Assembly (NCBI GenBank): GCA_028386065.3
Contig: JAKUCV010006766.1
Coordinates: forward strand, 1 to 64,000
DNA from: Turnera subulata
Lineage: Eukaryota > Streptophyta > Magnoliopsida > Malpighiales > Passifloraceae
Length of the DNA: 64,000 bases
Direction of reading: 5' to 3'
Shown here one piece after another: positions 33,798 to 44,389 of this stretch. Both the position numbers and the translations under genes were made by a program. The first letter of the stretch is position 1. Every line of letters starts with the position of its first letter. Below the pieces are notes generated by a model, which did no database searches, was not told the DNA's origin, and saw nothing but the letters and a program-made list of their open reading frames with translations.

Positions 33798-36700
33798 TAA
33801 ACTTTGAAGCTTTTTTGAAAGATGACTTGCATTGCATGGAAACCGCGCTATTGATTCGTACTCAGTTGTATAAACGTTCTGTAATTAAGGCTTCGCTACT
33901 CTGTCAAGACTAAATTGCTACCTTTTTTTTTATTTTAGTCTTTTACCATTTCCATCCTGTTAATGATCTACGTACCAAAAAAAGTTTAATAATCTGATAC
34001 GAAACCAAGCTCAAACGTAAAATATTACTTAAGAGTTCGAACATTTGTTCTCCAGTACGTTGTAAGTAAAGACGGCTACATCTTGTACATGTGTATATAT
34101 ATATTTGTACCCGTGTATCACATTAGATGAAGTTTTTTTTTTTTGATATAAAAATTAGATGGAGTTAAGGTTAAATTAATGCATGATATTTGCTTTAACA
34201 TCAAATGTATGACTGTGTTGCATATATTACACACATCCATAAATATATAAGTGTACGTAAAAGCTGTTTATATACAGAGTAGTATTTGCATTTCCTACTA
34301 ATAAAAAAGAAGAAAAGTAGAATAGCATTTCCTCTCCTTGTCTAGGGTTCATAAACAAATGATGGCATCAAAAGTCAGAGAAGCTGATACAAAGAATCTC
34401 TCTGACATTTGAAAGCCTTGGTTTTGAGACTCCGCTGGTATATAGAAAAAGGCATTGTCTGCACATATAGTAGTACCACATTTCGGAAACAAGAATCAAC
34501 AGAGACAGACTCACTAAATTTTCTGTGTTATATTACCCTTTTGGTTTTTCGGCCAAAACCCCAAATTTCAAACAATCGCGCTGTAAGTACTCCCATCTGC
34601 AGAAGAAACTAATAAGAGACAAAAACGACAGAGAAAGAGAGAGAACAGGAAAGAAAGAGAGACGGGGTCGGTTGTTGAGAATGGTAAATGTTTGAAAACT
34701 GATGGATGCTAGCCAATGTTTGGATCCATATGGGAAAGCAAAATAAATTGATTGCGATAAAAAACGGATGAATGGTACTAATGCACACTACCCTCTTACT
34801 ACTTTAAATGAAAAACCGCACTCCCATGCTCAACTTGCAATTAATTACTCCTCTCCTTCCCCCCTCTCTCTCTCTCACTACTGCCATCTTTGTTGTCCCC
34901 TCCTCTCTCCATGCCCAAAAGCATCCAAGTTCATCAGAGAAGACAGAGTGTGAAATGAAACGCATCAGTAATTAATTACCCACTAATTTATTAATACTAT
35001 ATAAAATCTATTTTGAAAACTGAATATACAAATAATTACTGCGCTAGATGGATCATCGTAGGCACGGAGATGCCGTGCCTGCGCATTCAAGGCCCCTCCC
35101 TTCCCTCCCCTCTTCATAATATCAAACTCTTCACTTATCAGACAACTTGCAGGCTTTTTCCCAGTACTACTCATCCTCATGCCCTAGCTCATTTATTTCC
35201 TTCACTTCACTGTATATATATATATATATATATATTTTCCACTCCAGACCCTCAATTTTGTTCACTTTGTCGTCTTTAAATTGTAAATAAATAAATAAAA
35301 ACATGCAAGGTTTTGATATATATTATATATGCATGTTATGTGCAAGTTGAATGAAAAACTTACATACATATATAGATATAGTGTAATGTTTTTTGCAGTA
35401 TAAATATATATGTATATTGTCTTAATTAGAATTTCTGAATGACATCTTAAGGTGTTTTAAATGACTATACATACCATTGAATGCAATTATGTAAACGCCT
35501 GTGATGACAGGCTAACTGTAAAGTAAAAAAGAAAAGAGAAAACATGAATGAAAGGAAATGAATGCATGAGTTACATGCATTTGAAAAAACAACACAATCC
35601 TGCAATTTCTTGCAGAAGGGTACGGCAACACGTTGTTTGCGGTAACAACTGAAAGGACAGATCAATTTCAAATATCCTTTTTCCAGTTAGTAAAGAGGCC
35701 AGCAGCTGGGACTAACTGTTCATCATGAAGAGGGGGAATGGTGTTTGTTTGTTTGTACTGAGATTTTCTGATGAAACATTCTTCCACCTGCCCCGTCTTT
35801 GCAGCACATATAGCGACTTTCTAGCACCTTAAACGTTTTAGGGCTTATTCATGGCGGATCCTCAAATGGATTCCTTTGCTTTCTCTCACTTTTGTATCAC
35901 TGTGTGTGTCCTCTCTGATCCCTACATTTTCAGCTCATCCCTTCATAACTGCGTGTCCTTTCAACTCAGTAAATTAATCTGATATACATACAACTGTGTC
36001 GATTTTTGTGCTTCAAGAAAGTAAAGTACAGAAAGAGAAAAAAAAAAACGAATGTATCATGAAATGTAGTAACTTGATGGTGCATTATAATCTAATCATT
36101 TCTCCAAAAAGCACGGTGTCCATATAATGAATGACCTTTAAAGCTTTTTAAGGAGTAGTATTAAAACTTGCAACATTCTCAGAATATTAATCAACAGTGT
36201 GTAGCATTTCAACTGCGTATATGCTTGTGCCATAAATTGAAGCAGTGGGTGCAAGTAATGCCTCTAATAAATTCAGCCACCATATATTAATTTTTAAAAA
36301 ACGTGTGGGTCCGGTTGATGTCATAAAATGCACCCAAGTCCAAGATGCTTATCGATTACTATAATATTGAAGCTACACCCTATTATCAAAAAAAAAATGC
36401 TATACTATTACTAACCCACTTGAAAGCCAAGATTGGAAAAACTGGAAATTATGAAGCACATTTTGAAATTAAAGTTTAAAGTTTCAAAACCCAACAAACC
36501 ATCAATAGCAATACAATCATATCCATATATATATATATATATATATGCAGTAGAGATTAAGTAGTACAATTCTACAAGAACACTAATATATCGTGAAGTA
36601 ATTCCGCTAAACATAATTAATGAGCTTTTCCATAAGAATAATTAACGAGGGATGCATGCAGGGAGGCTGTAACATCGTTCTATCAAAAAAAAAAAAAAAA

Positions 36701-37086
36701 AAAAAACAAGGGTCGGCTTGGTTCGTTAAAATTCAGTCCACATTCTTATTATGATGTTGAGACTTTGAACCTCACCAACCACTCTCTAAATGGATAATCT
36801 GTAAATACATATAGTAAATGTAGGCTTAATTCGAGTATGTTACGCGCTTAAGAGGCAAGTAAGAATAACCTCAATTAGCACCTTAATGCAAATTATATAG
36901 GATTCCCCTAAAAGAAGGATAATCTGGCTTCTAGAACTGTTCATTGCTTCTTGAAACAATAAAGGTACTTGCGCCTTCGAGTACTTTTTTGATACTTTTT
37001 TCTTAATTTATGATAAATTAAGATACTTCTGTAAAGATTTAGTTACCCATTTCAGTTCTCCATTACCACCCCCACAATTCATAGCC
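33798..37086. other. Gene-poor DNA upstream of SPCH
   Basis: No gene-like frame. It contains a TA microsatellite at about 35214-35235, another at about 36523-36547, and an A run at about 36686-36706. A C/T-rich stretch lies at 34845-34930. A short perfect palindrome, AGGCACGG-AGATG-CCGTGCCT, lies near 35059-35079. Parts may be distal regulatory DNA of SPCH, but nothing in the sequence proves it. Confidence 0.45.
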
Positions 37087-37094
37087 TTATATAA
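37087..37094 (+). promoter_or_regulatory. Probable TATA box of SPCH
   Basis: TTATATAA is followed by a CTCTCTCCCTCTC pyrimidine tract typical of plant transcription starts. It would place the start near 37115-37125 and give a leader of about 500 bases. Confidence 0.5.
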
Positions 37095-37322
37095 CTCTCT
37101 CCCTCTCTCTCACTCTATCTCTACACCTGACTATCTCTAGTAGCTATCACCTTCCCCGTAACGGCTAAACTGGTCTTTGGTCTTTGTGTGGTTTCTTTGA
37201 GCTTTGGGTTTCTTGTTTTTTCTATTATTTGAGGGGAATTCTTGGGTTCAAGAGATTTTACCTCCCTGAAACTCCGTAAGTTTCCCAGCAAAAGCAAAAG
37301 GGAAAAGATCAACCTAACTTTC

Positions 37323-37400
37323 ATGCAAGACCTTGATGGTGATAGTTTAGTCCCTTTCAGCGGTAGCCCTCATATTTACTCCTTTTGGCATCCATTTTAG
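37323..37400 (+). promoter_or_regulatory. Upstream ORF 1 in the SPCH leader
   Basis: An ATG-initiated frame of 25 codons, MQDLDGDSLVPFSGSPHIYS and then FWHPF, ends with TAG before the SPCH start. It belongs to the SPCH leader if transcription starts at the proposed TATA box and no intron removes it. Confidence 0.45.
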
Positions 37401-37469
37401 GTAGACCACCTCAAAATCTTGATCACGACAAAGAAAATCGAAAAAAACGACAAAGGCCCTCAAATCTTG

Positions 37470-37631
37470 ATGCCCATCATCAGGGTCTTTCTCTCCACTA
37501 GCTATCCCCGCCCCTCTCTCTCTCTCTCATTTTCCAGGTCCTTTATACTATCACTTTCCCAGGGAAGAAAAGAAATTATAGATTATAACCCCATATCTTC
37601 TTCTTCGCTAATTTGTTTCAAGAATGAGTGA
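37470..37631 (+). promoter_or_regulatory. Upstream ORF 2 overlapping the SPCH start
   Basis: An ATG-initiated frame of 53 codons in another frame runs across the SPCH ATG at 37624 and stops at 37629-37631 (ATGAGTGA: the uORF stop is inside the first codons of SPCH). Ribosomes using this ATG would pass the SPCH start. Same condition as for uORF 1. Confidence 0.45.
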
Positions 37632-40120
37632 TAGCTTGTCTGATTTCCTTGGAGAATCTGACCAATTCGTCGACAATACCTTGGATGGAGATGACCTCTT
37701 CTCCATCTTCGAGAGCTTGGACAGTGTAGCCGAGTTCCCGCCGGTGACCCCCTTGGATGAAGCTGTGGTGAGCTCGAAAGAAACCGAAGAAACCTCCACA
37801 GGGCGGCTTAGCTCCCAGAAATCTTCATCTTCCAGTGCTTTGCAGGACTACTGCGAAGCTGATGATCAGCCCGAAGCAGCGTCACCAAAACCCAAGAGAC
37901 AGAAAGTTATTGCACCCTCGGCCACCACAACTTCTTCCGCGGAGGAAGGAGTAGTTAACCCAGATGGGTTGCAAAGGATGTCCCATATAACAGTCGAAAG
38001 AAACCGGAGGAAGCAAATGAACGAGCACTTGTCTGTGTTAAGGTCACTCATGCCTTGCTTTTATGTCAAAAGAGTAAGTCCTCCATGTCCTTTTATTTAC
38101 CTCTTTCATGCTTATACTTAAGATATAGGCATCATTAGTTTGATGTGCTTGTAAAGGAAACAAAAGCCTCTGATATATTTTAAGCTCTCTCCTACTATAT
38201 ATATTTCAACCTGAAGAGTGCTGCTTAATAGTTGAAGGTTCACTCTTCTCAGCAGCTGAAATGTTTCACTTGTTTTTCATTTTCCCTTCTGTATCTCTTT
38301 CATGTAAATGCTTACTTGAGCTTCTTTATGCTCCCAAGTACATATCTTACAAGAAGCATCCGGTGTTTTTTGTGCCCTAGTAGAAAGCTTAGTGTTTCCA
38401 CTTCCTTTTACGCTTTCAAGCATTTAAAGGATTACTTTTTTTTTTTTTTTATATGAACGATGTTCAAAGGATTAAAATGATTACTTTGACGGCAGATAAT
38501 GTAACAGTCTCTTGCAAGAATATAATTCATAGGATTGTTGGAGAGGTTCCTTGTGAGTAGTAACTCTCCATGTCTGCACGTTTTCCAGAAGTCTGTGTCT
38601 GTTAATTTTGTCTCTGTGTGGTTTAGATGGCCCAAACGTTGTGCGTTGTGCACCACCCCCATGGCCAAAGAGTTATGAAGCAGCTTTTGTTTTCAAGCAT
38701 AAAATGTTAAAAAGAGTTACTGCCTGAAGAAAAATTTATACTCTGAAATGATTCTTCTTGAAAAACAAACATATACTAACTGACAAATGGCATTAAAAAG
38801 TAAAGTGGCATGAAATTATTTTAAATTTTGCTCATGACATGTCACCTCATCTTTTTAAGTTAAGCCTTTTAAAGATTTCTTCAAGTGTATATTGGTATTC
38901 TGAACATCTCAATTAGGAAAATTTTTATGTCTTAATTGGCAAATGTGGCTCAGGGAGACCAAGCATCAATAATTGGAGGTGTTGTTGACTACATCAATGA
39001 GTTGCAGCAAATCCTACAGTCTCTTGAGGCCAAGAAGCAGAGAAAAGTTTACACTGAAGTTCTTAGTCCCAGGCTGGTTTCAAGTCCAAGGCCATTGCCA
39101 CTTAGCCCTAGAAAACCACCACTAAGTCCTAGGCTTAACTTGCCCATTAGCCCAAGAACCCCACAGCCATGTAGTCCTTACAAGCCAAGGTTGCAGCAAA
39201 CTGGTGGCTACCTTTCTCCAACAATGGCGGCCAGTACTTCTCTGGAACCATCTCCAACTTCTTCTTCTTCCTCCTCCATTAATGACAACAACATTGTTAA
39301 CGAACTCGTTGCAAATTCTAAGTCAGCCATAGCTGATGTGGAGGTTAAGTTCTCTGGCCCAAACCTTCTACTCAAGACAGTATCTCCTCGGATCCCAGGC
39401 CAAGCTGTGAAAATAATCTCTGCCCTTGAAGACCTCTCGCTCGAGATTCTTAACGTCAACATTAACACTGTGGACGAAACCATGCTCAATTCTTTCACTA
39501 TCAAGGTAATTTTTATCAACTTTTATCGACTATGTTTGGCTCTCTTTTGTTTTTGTTGTACCAAGGAAAAAAAAAAGAAGAAAGTTCTTCTCTGAAGTTA
39601 AATGAAAATGGTTATATGTTTAATGGCACAATTCATCATATTACTATATATCTTATTTTCATGCACGTGAATTGCTGTGGTCTTTTATTTCCTCTACATG
39701 TAATCTTATTTGGGTTTTTAAAAGAAAATGTCTGATTCGGGTATATTATTATTTTGCCATCGGAAAGGGACATGATAAAGCACTGATATAATTGTAGGAA
39801 AAGCTTTGAGTAATGCACACCATTAATTTGTTAAAAAAAAAAACAATTGATTGCAATTGTCAGTTAGCATGTTTTGGTGTTCCTGACATTTTGCCAATTT
39901 GGTACTCATATGATAAATTCATCATAGATGAGACTGTATATTTTAGTATGACTGAGGATGTAGATAATGGTAGTTTGTGATTTAGTGCGTCTTCATTGAG
40001 GTTTTATTAATTGTTGTTCTAATTAAGAGTTTGTTTTTTTGCTGCTCTAAACAGATTGGAATTGAATGCCAGCTTAGTGCTGAGGAACTTGCGCAACAAA
40101 TCCAGCAAACTTTCTGTTAA
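37624..40120 (+). CDS. SPCH: SPEECHLESS, bHLH factor of stomatal lineage
   Basis: Three exons, 37624-38073, 38954-39505 and 40055-40120, encode 355 aa; Arabidopsis SPCH has 364. The bHLH domain is at residues 119 to about 181 and includes the DNA-contacting [13 protein letters not shown] and [16 protein letters not shown]. After it comes the domain targeted by MAP kinases in SPCH, with eight Ser-Pro and one Thr-Pro sites in about 70 residues (LSPR three times, [16 protein letters not shown]). The C-terminus, [17 protein letters not shown] and [20 protein letters not shown], is the near-invariant ACT-like end of SPCH, MUTE and FAMA; the MAP-kinase domain makes it SPCH. It works as a heterodimer with SCRM/ICE1 to start asymmetric divisions. 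The leader has two possible uORFs. Confidence 0.97.
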
Positions 40121-41160
40121 GACCATTTCAGTCCTTTTTGGTAAAGACTTGTCCATTTCAGTCCTCATCAAGTCCATAAGCACCTAACACACCCTTTTTC
40201 GTTATATATAATATCCCTACAAGATGTACTAATAAAGTACAGTGACGCATGATGACCAGCATTCCTATTTAACCAATGGAATTTTAGATCAGTCATGACT
40301 CGTGGTAGCTATCTCAGGTATAACCATTTGTGATTGAACATTATGGATTTCTTACGCTTTTATTCCATTAAATGTACGAATTTGAGGTTCTATATATGTC
40401 ATGTTTCCCCTTACATCTACATCTTTTCTCCTAGTATTCTCGTGGGACATATGTTTTGAGGCTAGCAAATAGGTTTTCGTGGTTGAGGCAACTTTGGAAT
40501 TCATAGAGCAACAACATTTTCCTTTTAAGAAAAGCTATTGTATTAATTTGGACACATCTTTATACGTATATAATAACCATAACAGTTAAAAATTCTGACT
40601 CAATGTGTCTTGAAAACATAGTATGTAGATCACGATTCAAAACTTGTCTTAATTTGCAACAACATTAAAACTTTTTTTATCACCTGGAAACTAAAAAGGA
40701 ACTAAGACACATATCTCTTCAATTTGCAAATGATTAGAATAAAACGTAGGGATAAAGCACACTCATGCATGCTCGAAATGTGGCAACATCCGTTTGGCGC
40801 CTCTGGCTATGCATAACAGTATTAAGTAGTGATAGGTCGCCTCATTAATTGCGGCAAAAAAGAAAAGAAAAAAAGAACAGAGAGGGAAGAGATTCTGATT
40901 CTTGCTCTTCTCCATCCAGATGTCCCCCATCTAAATTCAAGCATATAGTATACTAGTATCAGCTAAGAACTGTAACTTCTGGAATCTCAATTAATTAGTT
41001 ATGGCCTTAAAGAACCTTTAAGATGTAAGATATGCATGCCCATTTGTGGCATACGATTTTGTCAATATTCTTATTGTCCAGCTACTTAACCTTAGCGTGG
41101 GCGTGTTCTATACTTCAAACTGCTCTAAGTTAATAGAATTGTAATTATTCCCTTGGTATT
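40121..41160. other. 3' UTR of SPCH and intergenic DNA
   Basis: The first few hundred bases are probably 3' UTR. I see no gene or clear repeat before the TRIM-like element. Confidence 0.5.
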
Positions 41161-41411
41161 GGTTGAGGCCCCAAGACCAGTTTTGGGTTTACTACTCTAA
41201 CATCCTCCCTCAAGTAAAAGCCTTTTGAGCTTGAAACTTGCACAGGCCCGTCTTTGTGCTTTTTAATTCAACAAGGAAGGAGGCGTGGGGATTCGAACAC
41301 GCGACCGTTTGGTCATTATGGCTCCGCTACCATGTCAAGTGACCATCTCAACCAAAAGCTTAAGCTGATGGTTGAGGCCTCAAGACCGGTTTTGGGTTTA
41401 CTACTCTAACA
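41161..41411 (-). mobile_element. TRIM-like miniature LTR retroelement (one LTR truncated)
   Basis: A 42-bp direct repeat, GGTTGAGGCCYCAAGACCRG through TTTACTACTCTAACA, lies at 41161-41202 and 41370-41411 with two differences. On the minus strand each begins TGTTAGAGTAGTAAACCC. The right LTR runs from 41411 to 41333 (79 bp, TG...CA) and is followed by TGGTAGCGGAGCC, two bases off the initiator-Met tRNA primer site TGGTATCAGAGCC. Before the left LTR comes the purine tract GAGGGAGGA. The interior is about 130 bp and non-coding. The left LTR loses similarity after 42 bp. Confidence 0.65.
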
Positions 41412-42848
41412 CTAATCATTGAAGAATTAACCTATAATTTCCCATACTACAAATGGCTTAATTACTCAAACTTAATTCCACGAGAATGCATGCACACAAC
41501 CTTGATTTATATATTTGCCGTACAAAAAGAATTGAATTAGCGCCTACTGCTACCTGTAGCCTCTTCCCCACCTAATTCTGTAATGGGAAAACTGTATATT
41601 GCAGATTATTGATTAACTAGACCAGGCCTAAAGAACCTCTTGTTCATCCGTAGTTGTATGGACCAACTGGGTCGAATTTACTTGCAAAATTTTAGATGTC
41701 AAGAGGATAACATTTTTTTGAGAGAAAGAAAACATTAATTGATGGACCCCTAAACTAATTAGGATTAGCTTATTTACTGTTTTCAATTGATATAACAGTA
41801 TATTCGGTGAGTTAATTTAAAGTCAACCCGTCACAATACATCAAGTTTCGTAGAGTTCCACTTGAAGGGTATTGAAGATTGATTTTGAAGAGAAGGTAAT
41901 GGTCCCCCTTATTTATAAAATAATACCTGATAGATATGGATCGCAGGAAAGAAGCAGCGAAGGAGAGCATGAATCTCTTAATGAGGCCTGGGCCAGTGAA
42001 AATTATTTTTCATGTAGGATTCAGAGAAAGGAGATACTGTTGTTTGGTTCCTTTTAAACAAAACAATGAAATGCAGTAATGTCATGATGTCAAGCTCCCC
42101 CCAAGAAAAGGAAGAAAAATGAAAAAAAAAAAAAGCTCATTAAGGTTGGTGGGTCTAATAATTTGTAAATGGGTTCATCAAGTGGGCAACTGGGATCATA
42201 AATTGTTAGGTGATTTTTTTTAAAAAAAAAGGAAGAATTATGGCATATGGAATTATGGATTCATGAAATACATAATATATATTTAATTATTTATGGCCTC
42301 TAGAAGAATGAAAAAGCGGGCCTGAGCCTTCTGCAAATATCATATTGGGCTGCTCTATGCTTTTTAAAACATCTTGGGTTTCATAACGGTCCAAACTCAG
42401 TGGGGAGAGACCACGTGAACCAGCAGTGGTTTTTAACTGTTTAATGTCCTTTTGATTGTTTCTTTTATTGGGCTCGTGAATTACGAGTTTTTCATCATGG
42501 GGGGAATAGTAATGGATCCTCGGCCCAGTTTCAGCCAGTTTATTGGGAATATCTTTGCTGTTAAAAGTCAAAAGTCAAGAGAAAAGGTACTTAAAACAGC
42601 ATTTCCTTGAAGGAATTTTTTTATTGCCAACAAAATTTTAACTACAAACAGACCATACTAGATCAAGACCTATTACATCAATATATGAAAAGCAAGCAAA
42701 ATTAATTAATATGGTTAACATGGCAAAAACTTTATGACTTTTTGTCACAAATATATTATATGATGTTTCCTCACAGCCTACTATCACACCCCAAGCTGCT
42801 AGTTAAAGCTATCTTCACGTTATTTAATGATTCCTGGCCCGGCTTGTT
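41412..42848. other. Intergenic DNA with an unassigned 94-aa ORF
   Basis: A minus-strand frame at 42287-42571 would encode up to 94 aa with balanced composition (for example KLAETGPRIHYYSPHDEK), but its start and family are unclear and it may be chance. The DNA from about 42610 to 42848 is probably the 3' UTR of the WRKY gene. Confidence 0.4.
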
Positions 42849-44389
42849 CTAGTGAAGGAATCCTGGATTGTCAAAGGTGAAGTTTGGATCGAACTCTACA
42901 TTCCCAAATGGGAAGTCATTAATACCAATCGATGGGGAGTTAGTAGCTGAAGTAGCCGCAGAGATTATGTGATGATGACCAGTAGCCTCAGGAATCTGTA
43001 GATTCTGGTTGGGTGATCCATAGTTATAATGGTGATGAAGTACCCCACTTGAAGAAGCTGAAAAATAGCTCGTGGAGGCAGAAGAAGGCGGCATGAAGGC
43101 CGATGGAGAGAAACTTTCCATGAAAGTAGTGGCAGTACTGTCCACCATTGGAGGAGAAATGACCCGGTTTTGATCTGCGGATGTTGAAGGGAAGTGGAAG
43201 GGTGGGAATTGTAGCTCGGTTTGATGAGAATCCAGGTCTTGGGTTATGACTTTAAGGTCTCTGCGGAAGGTAGAGAGGAGTTCTTGTGAAGGGAGTTTGT
43301 TTTCTTGGAGGGTTTGCTGGTGCTGATGTTGTTGGTAGAAATGGTGGGGATCTATGTTAATGTTAGTGTTCTGTTCTTGATTTTCAGATGGTTGTCGGGT
43401 CTGAGGGAGAATTTCGGGGGCTTGGCTGCAAGTATGCTTTCCACGGTATGTAATGTCGAAGATTGTTGGATCTTCATCGGATCTTTGAACTTGTTTTGTA
43501 GCCAAGCAACCTTGAACATTTCGATGGGTGCATCTATAGTAGCCTCTGCATTTACATAAAAACACCCTTGTTAGGTACCCTCTTCTTTTTGAACAAGTCA
43601 CAATTTTCCACGTAAGCTGGGATATAAGGAAAGTTGTTCCTAGTAGGTGGGAATGCAAAGTGGAGAATTCTACGATTTAAGGCGCATCAAATCCTGAGGT
43701 CCAAAAATTGGATGCTTCTTTAACGAAGGAAAAATTAAGGCCAAGACAGTAGACTTTGACAAAGACAATTAGACAAATTAATACCCCCACATTGCATACC
43801 TTGGATGTTTGGCCCCAAGAATATCTTTCTGCCCGTACTTTCTCCAACTAAACCCATCATCAAGAGGCCCTTCTAGTCCCATTCCAGGATTAACTCGCAC
43901 TTGTTTTGTCCACCTGGGCATGCAATTCCTGCGCAGCACCAAACAATCCAAACATACCCACCTTAAAATTTAGGTAGACAGAGTAATTGTAGCTCTCACT
44001 AATTAGACAGGCAATAGTTAAACATATGCTCTAAGCTATATATAGATGTTATATAATTACCTCTTTTTAGTGGCATCTCTATACTCAGTGTCCTTGAGGT
44101 CACGATCAGAGTCCTCACTCCTTGGACTGCCGTTTAATGAAGATGGAGATTCAGACATTCCAATGCCAACTCCTGCGTTGTGTGTCTGATGATCAACCAT
44201 TGAGCTGCTCGAACTTAGCATCGAAAGTACCTTCTGGTATGAATCTTGAATCTTTTGGACCAACATTTCTCGGGCTTCTCTTGAAGAAGATGGCGAGTTG
44301 AGATGGAGTTGGAGCTGCTTTGCTAGCTCCATCCCAAGTTTTAGTTCATGTATCAGATTCTTTTGCTCCCAATCTCCCATTTTCGCCAT
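42849..44389 (-). CDS. WRKY transcription factor, group III (WRKY30/41/53 type)
   Basis: Three exons on the minus strand, 44061-44389, 43800-43928 and 42849-43545, encode 384 aa. The WRKYGQK core is at residues 138-144, in DDGFSWRKYGQKDILGAKHP. The zinc finger has the group III spacing C-X7-C-X23-H-X-C (CTHRNVQGC ... HTC). An intron splits the WRKY domain at the usual R codon (HPR/GYYRC). The N-terminus, NLIHELKLGMELAKQLQLHL, is the leucine-rich part common to this subgroup; the C-terminus is rich in Ser, His and Asn and ends with acidic aromatic text like that of WRKY41 and WRKY53. It should bind W-boxes (TTGACY) and act in defence or senescence. Neighbourhood with SIG5 suggests the Arabidopsis WRKY30 position; protein text alone resembles WRKY41/53 more. 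Confidence 0.94.

Noticed and set aside
35059..35079. Palindrome AGGCACGG-AGATG-CCGTGCCT as a miRNA hairpin
   Set aside because: The stem is only 8 bp and the flanks do not pair; it matches no conserved plant miRNA that I can recall.
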